53,511 nt of DNA from Caldifarciminota bacterium. Lineage in GTDB: Bacteria > Hydrothermota > Hydrothermia > LBFQ01. Made by a program: the position numbers and the translations under genes. Of this stretch, positions 50,571 to 53,511 are shown one piece after another. The notes beneath the pieces were generated by a model. That model did not search any database and was not told where the DNA came from. It saw only the letters and a program-made list of their open reading frames with translations. Every line of letters begins with the position of its first letter. Position 1 is the first letter of the stretch. The stretch spans positions 1-53,511 of the forward strand of contig WGAN01000131.1 in NCBI GenBank assembly GCA_015494805.1. The letters run 5' to 3'.

Positions 50571-52064
50571 TTGCGGAAACTCCTGTACGTCCTCCGGTTT
50601 CTCTGGGTACTCCTCGCCCTCCTGCTCCTCGCGCACGTGGGCTTTAGGCTCCCCGGCAGACCGACCGTTCTGATAGACCGGTCCTTCAGCGCCCGCCTCG
50701 TCTTCGGCAAAGAACTGCTGGACACCCTCGCCGAACGGTTCCGTAGGGAGGGCTTCGCCGTCTCCTACTTCGGCTCGGACACCCTGACGGACATCTACGG
50801 CGCCCTGAAGGGGGCTAAACCCCCTGTACTGCTCGTCTCCGACGGCATGCACAACGCCGAGGGGGACCCCCTATCGGCCGCCTACGACAGGGAGGTAAAC
50901 GTCCTCCTCCTCACCCCCCGGTCCATCCCCGCAAAGATAACCGATGTGCGTATGCGGAACCCCGCCCCGATAGGTAAGGAGACCCCCCTGACCGTGGAGT
51001 TCTCCGCCCCCATCAACGATACGGTGGTACTCCTGTCCGGGGACAGGAGACAGGTATCCTACGCAACGGACAGGGCGACCTTCAGGGTGAGGGTGGATAG
51101 TAAGGAGAAGGAGGCTCGGATCCTAACCCGCAGCGACACCCTCTCCTTCCGGGTGTTCGGCAGAGAGGCCGGGGGGATCGGCATCCTCGTATGGACCCCT
51201 ACCCCAGTCGTCCGGTTCCTGCGGTGGTTCCTTACGGACGCCGCCTTGAGGTTGATGCGGGACACGGCGGAGGTTAAGGGGAGGTACGCCTTTACGGTCT
51301 TCGTGGACCCGCCCTTTGACACCTTATCCGTACGCAGACCCGCCCTGTACGTCCTCGGTCCGAGAAGTGGCTTCAGGGTGGCCCGAGGGACATTCTACGT
51401 CAGGGGGGACGTCCCGCCCATCCGTGAGATATATCTCCCGGACGTAAAGTGGGACAGGGTATACGAGAGGGTGGGGAACTTCCCCCTCATAGCCTCCAAG
51501 GGAAACGCCCTCTTCGTCCTCTCCCCGGACATCTGGAAGGTATGGCTGGCTGACCCCTCCTCCTACGATAGGTTTTTGGACTACCTCCGGGGCTTCGTCG
51601 TCAGGGACTACGAGGTCTTCGCGGATAAGCCCATATACGCCGTAGGTGAGATGCTCCGCATAAACGTCTATCCTCCCTTCCCCATGGCCGTCTCCGTAAA
51701 CGGCGGCAAACCCGTACGCATCTCCTCTCTCTACACCTACACCGAGAGGCTCAAGGCGGGGGATACCCTATTCACCGTGGATATATTCCGCAGGGGGGTG
51801 AGGGTGGCGTCCGAGACGGTGCGGATAAACCTTCGGGACGTACCGGCCGAGAAGGTCTATGTGGGGGTGGATACGGCCCTCCTCAAGAGTCTGGCGTCGG
51901 TTTCTGGTGGGGAGGTCTTCAGAGATGCGGGGGAGGCCATCAGGGTGATGCGGGAGAAGGGGGGAAGGAAGTTCAAACTCTCCTCTCTACTGCCCCTTTT
52001 CGTCCTCGTCGTCCTCCTCGCCTGGGTGGAGTGGTTCGTAAGGCGGGCGAGGGGGATGGTCTGA
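50571..52064 (+). CDS. BatA/VWA-associated membrane protein, two transmembrane helices
   Basis: Encodes 497 aa from a TTG. An N-terminal helix (FLWVLLALLLLAHVGF) is followed by TVLIDRSFSARLVFGKELLD, a VWA-like first strand as in proteins next to MoxR/BatA operons. Beta-rich domains follow, and a C-terminal helix (LSSLLPLFVLVVLLAWVEWF) precedes RRARG, a typical stop-transfer. Such proteins sit in the inner membrane with a large periplasmic domain. No MoxR or BatA gene is in the window. The dxr start is 14 bases beyond its stop. Confidence 0.6.
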   Translation: MRKLLYVLRFLWVLLALLLLAHVGFRLPGRPTVLIDRSFSARLVFGKELLDTLAERFRREGFAVSYFGSDTLTDIYGALKGAKPPVLLVSDGMHNAEGDPLSAAYDREVNVLLLTPRSIPAKITDVRMRNPAPIGKETPLTVEFSAPINDTVVLLSGDRRQVSYATDRATFRVRVDSKEKEARILTRSDTLSFRVFGREAGGIGILVWTPTPVVRFLRWFLTDAALRLMRDTAEVKGRYAFTVFVDPPFDTLSVRRPALYVLGPRSGFRVARGTFYVRGDVPPIREIYLPDVKWDRVYERVGNFPLIASKGNALFVLSPDIWKVWLADPSSYDRFLDYLRGFVVRDYEVFADKPIYAVGEMLRINVYPPFPMAVSVNGGKPVRISSLYTYTERLKAGDTLFTVDIFRRGVRVASETVRINLRDVPAEKVYVGVDTALLKSLASVSGGEVFRDAGEAIRVMREKGGRKFKLSSLLPLFVLVVLLAWVEWFVRRARGMV

Positions 52065-52066
52065 CT

Positions 52067-52072
52067 TAGAAT
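52067..52072 (+). promoter_or_regulatory. -10 box of dxr
   Basis: TAGAAT followed by 6 bases and the ATG at 52079, in the 14-base gap between genes. Confidence 0.5.
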
Positions 52073-52078
52073 AGCGTA

Positions 52079-53218
52079 ATGCGTAGGGTAGCCCTCTTCG
52101 GTGCCTCCGGCTCTATAGGGAGGCAAACCCTTGACGTCCTTAGGAGACTGAAGGACTTCCGGCTCGTGGGCGTCTCCGTCCACAACAACACGGAGGCGTT
52201 GGCCAGGATCTACGCGGAGTTCAAACCGAAGTACGTCGTAATAACGGGGGAGGCGAAGCCACCCGAAGGGGTGAAGGCCCTCTACGGCAGAGAAGGGTTG
52301 GTTGAGGTGGCATCGGCCGAGGACGTGGACGTGGTGGTTGTGGCCACGAACGGCATAATCGGCGTATTCCCCACGATGGAAGCCCTGAAGAGGGGGAAGA
52401 GGGTGGCCCTGGCCAACAAGGAGACCCTCGTGGCCTTCGGCCCCTTCGTCAAGGAGGTGGCCCACCTTGGCGAGCTGGTACCCATAGACTCCGAACACTC
52501 CTCCGCCTTCCAGCTGTTAAACGGTGTCAAGAGGGAGGAGGTTAAGAAGCTCATCCTCACGGCCTCCGGGGGACCCTTCAGGACGTGGCCGAAGGAGAAG
52601 ATTGCCAAGGCGAGGCCAGAGGACGCCCTGAAGCACCCGACCTGGAGGATGGGGGCCAAGATAACGATAGACTCCGCCACCCTTATGAACAAGGGACTGG
52701 AGGTGATAGAGGCGCACTTCCTGTTTGACTTGCCGGAGGAGAAGATAGACGTACGGATACATCCCCAGTCGGCCATCCACGCTATACTCCTTCTGAAGGA
52801 CAACAGCCTGAAGATGCACGTGAGCCGCCCGGATATGAGGATACCCATCCAGTACGCCCTGACCTATCCCGAAAGGGTAGAGATAGACATCCCCCCCTAC
52901 CTGCCCCCCGACACAGAGGACGTGGTTTTCACCCTTGAGATGCCGGATACGGGGCGTTTCCCCGCCCTGTCCCTCGCCTACTATGCCTTGAGGCTCGGAG
53001 GCACCTACCCGGCCGTTCTGAACGCCGCCAACGAGGTGGCAGTCTACGCCTTCCTTGACGGGAAGCTGCCCTTTTACGGCATAACGGACGTCGTTGAGTG
53101 GGTGTTAGAAGAGAACCCCTACAGAAAAGCAAAGACCTTTGACGAATACCTTGAGGCGGATCGGTGGGCGCGGAGGAGGGCGGAGGAGATTATCAGAACA
53201 TACCCAGACCTAAGATAA
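52079..53218 (+). CDS. dxr: 1-deoxy-D-xylulose 5-phosphate reductoisomerase
   Basis: Encodes 379 aa, typical length. LFGASGSIGRQTLDVL binds NADPH, ALANKETLVAFG follows, PIDSEHSSAFQLL has metal- and substrate-binding Asp/Glu, and TASGGPFRTWP and NKGLEVIEAHFLF complete the signature. It makes MEP from DXP in the non-mevalonate isoprenoid pathway. It has its own -10 box, so a separate transcript is likely. Confidence 0.96.
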   Translation: MRRVALFGASGSIGRQTLDVLRRLKDFRLVGVSVHNNTEALARIYAEFKPKYVVITGEAKPPEGVKALYGREGLVEVASAEDVDVVVVATNGIIGVFPTMEALKRGKRVALANKETLVAFGPFVKEVAHLGELVPIDSEHSSAFQLLNGVKREEVKKLILTASGGPFRTWPKEKIAKARPEDALKHPTWRMGAKITIDSATLMNKGLEVIEAHFLFDLPEEKIDVRIHPQSAIHAILLLKDNSLKMHVSRPDMRIPIQYALTYPERVEIDIPPYLPPDTEDVVFTLEMPDTGRFPALSLAYYALRLGGTYPAVLNAANEVAVYAFLDGKLPFYGITDVVEWVLEENPYRKAKTFDEYLEADRWARRRAEEIIRTYPDLR

Positions 53219-53350
53219 GGCGGAGGGCCCCACCGAGGACGGCTATCAGGGAAAGGATGAGGGTGGCCGTGGCCTGTCCCTTGTTATCCTAAGATAGATG
53301 CACTAAACAAAATCTGTCATATTTTCCACGTCCCGAATTCCCCCCGACCT

Positions 53351-53356
53351 TACAAT
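53351..53356 (+). promoter_or_regulatory. -10 box of the nitrilase-family gene
   Basis: TACAAT followed by 8 bases and the ATG at 53365. Confidence 0.45.
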
Positions 53357-53364
53357 CCCCTTCC

Positions 53365-53511
53365 ATGCTCATCCGCACGGCCGTCGTGCAGTTCAAACCC
53401 GCCCTCGCAAACGTAGATAGGAACCTTGAGAGGCACCGCCACTTCATCAAGGAGGCCTTAGAGGGTGGGGCGGACCTGATAGTCTTCCCGGAGTTGAGCC
53501 TGACGGGGTAC
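53365..53511 (+). CDS. Carbon-nitrogen hydrolase (nitrilase family), N-terminal fragment
   Basis: 49 codons are seen before the window ends: MLIRTAVVQFKPALANVDRN, then ADLIVFPELSLTGY. The Glu in FPELSLTGY is the first member of the Glu-Lys-Cys triad of nitrilase/amidase proteins; Lys and Cys would lie beyond the edge. Substrate cannot be told from this part. Confidence 0.88.
   Translation, partial: MLIRTAVVQFKPALANVDRNLERHRHFIKEALEGGADLIVFPELSLTGY

Noticed and set aside
53214-53295. Hydrophobic minus-strand peptide reading TATLILSLIAVLGGALRLI
   Set aside because: It looks like a transmembrane helix, but an in-frame TAG lies directly upstream and no ATG, GTG or TTG start precedes it.

Overview
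The window looks like chromosome of an uncultured thermophilic, outer-membrane-bearing bacterium. Evidence: most host genes are GC-rich, Arg is mostly AGG/AGA/CGG and Ile often ATA, proteins are rich in Lys/Glu/Arg, and there are lipoproteins, short beta-barrel proteins and two secreted proteins with C-terminal beta-sandwich domains like type IX or FlgD-type sorting/anchoring domains. A candidate phylum of the WOR-3/Hydrothermae kind would fit, but this is a low-confidence guess from gene style; no rRNA or tRNA is present. Genes lie almost back to back, with many 4-base ATGA overlaps inside operons.

A pattern runs through the window. Nearly every transcription unit begins with a TATAAT, TAGAAT or TAAAAT hexamer ending only 5-10 bases before an ATG, GTG or TTG start. 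First genes are therefore probably read from leaderless mRNAs, while several internal genes have good Shine-Dalgarno sequences. This pattern was used to choose start codons.

Layout. 1-151: 5' end of leuS (minus). 228-8920: a defence island of lower GC. It holds a type III-like Mod methyltransferase, a Res helicase/nuclease, a second methyltransferase, an AAA ATPase with a small TOPRIM-like partner, and a truncated 148-bp copy of the start of the second methyltransferase gene. 9458-20644: housekeeping and envelope genes (glyA, a secreted propeller-like protein, purC, enoyl-CoA hydratase, pyrimidine-nucleoside phosphorylase, lipoproteins, a glycosyltransferase, an SPFH lipoprotein and a K+ channel). 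20688-22601: a large secreted protein with a sorting domain. 22638-25198: a candidate structured RNA, an AT-rich leader, 31 perfect 29-bp CRISPR repeats and three decayed repeats, with no cas genes in the window. The last decayed repeat lies inside the 3' end of surE.

25917-40531: surE, a YfcE-type phosphodiesterase, a UvrD/PcrA helicase, a flippase-like membrane protein, a DUF4388-like/roadblock regulator, a secreted alpha/beta hydrolase, a seven-gene operon (substrate-binding lipoprotein, pyrC, outer-membrane protein, SLBB export protein, PqqD-like protein, tpiA, nucleotide-sugar epimerase), der and a DUF192 protein. 40544-41323 holds no convincing gene. 41324-53511: small membrane genes, a phosphoesterase, a second flippase, galT-dnaN-transketolase C-half-lipA-membrane protein, an AT-richer lipoprotein with two beta-barrel proteins, a BatA-like membrane protein, dxr and the start of a nitrilase-family gene.

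The best candidates for something new are the composite methyltransferase/Res/ATPase-TOPRIM island with its 148-bp direct repeat, the structured RNA beside the cas-less CRISPR array, and the near-universal leaderless promoter layout.
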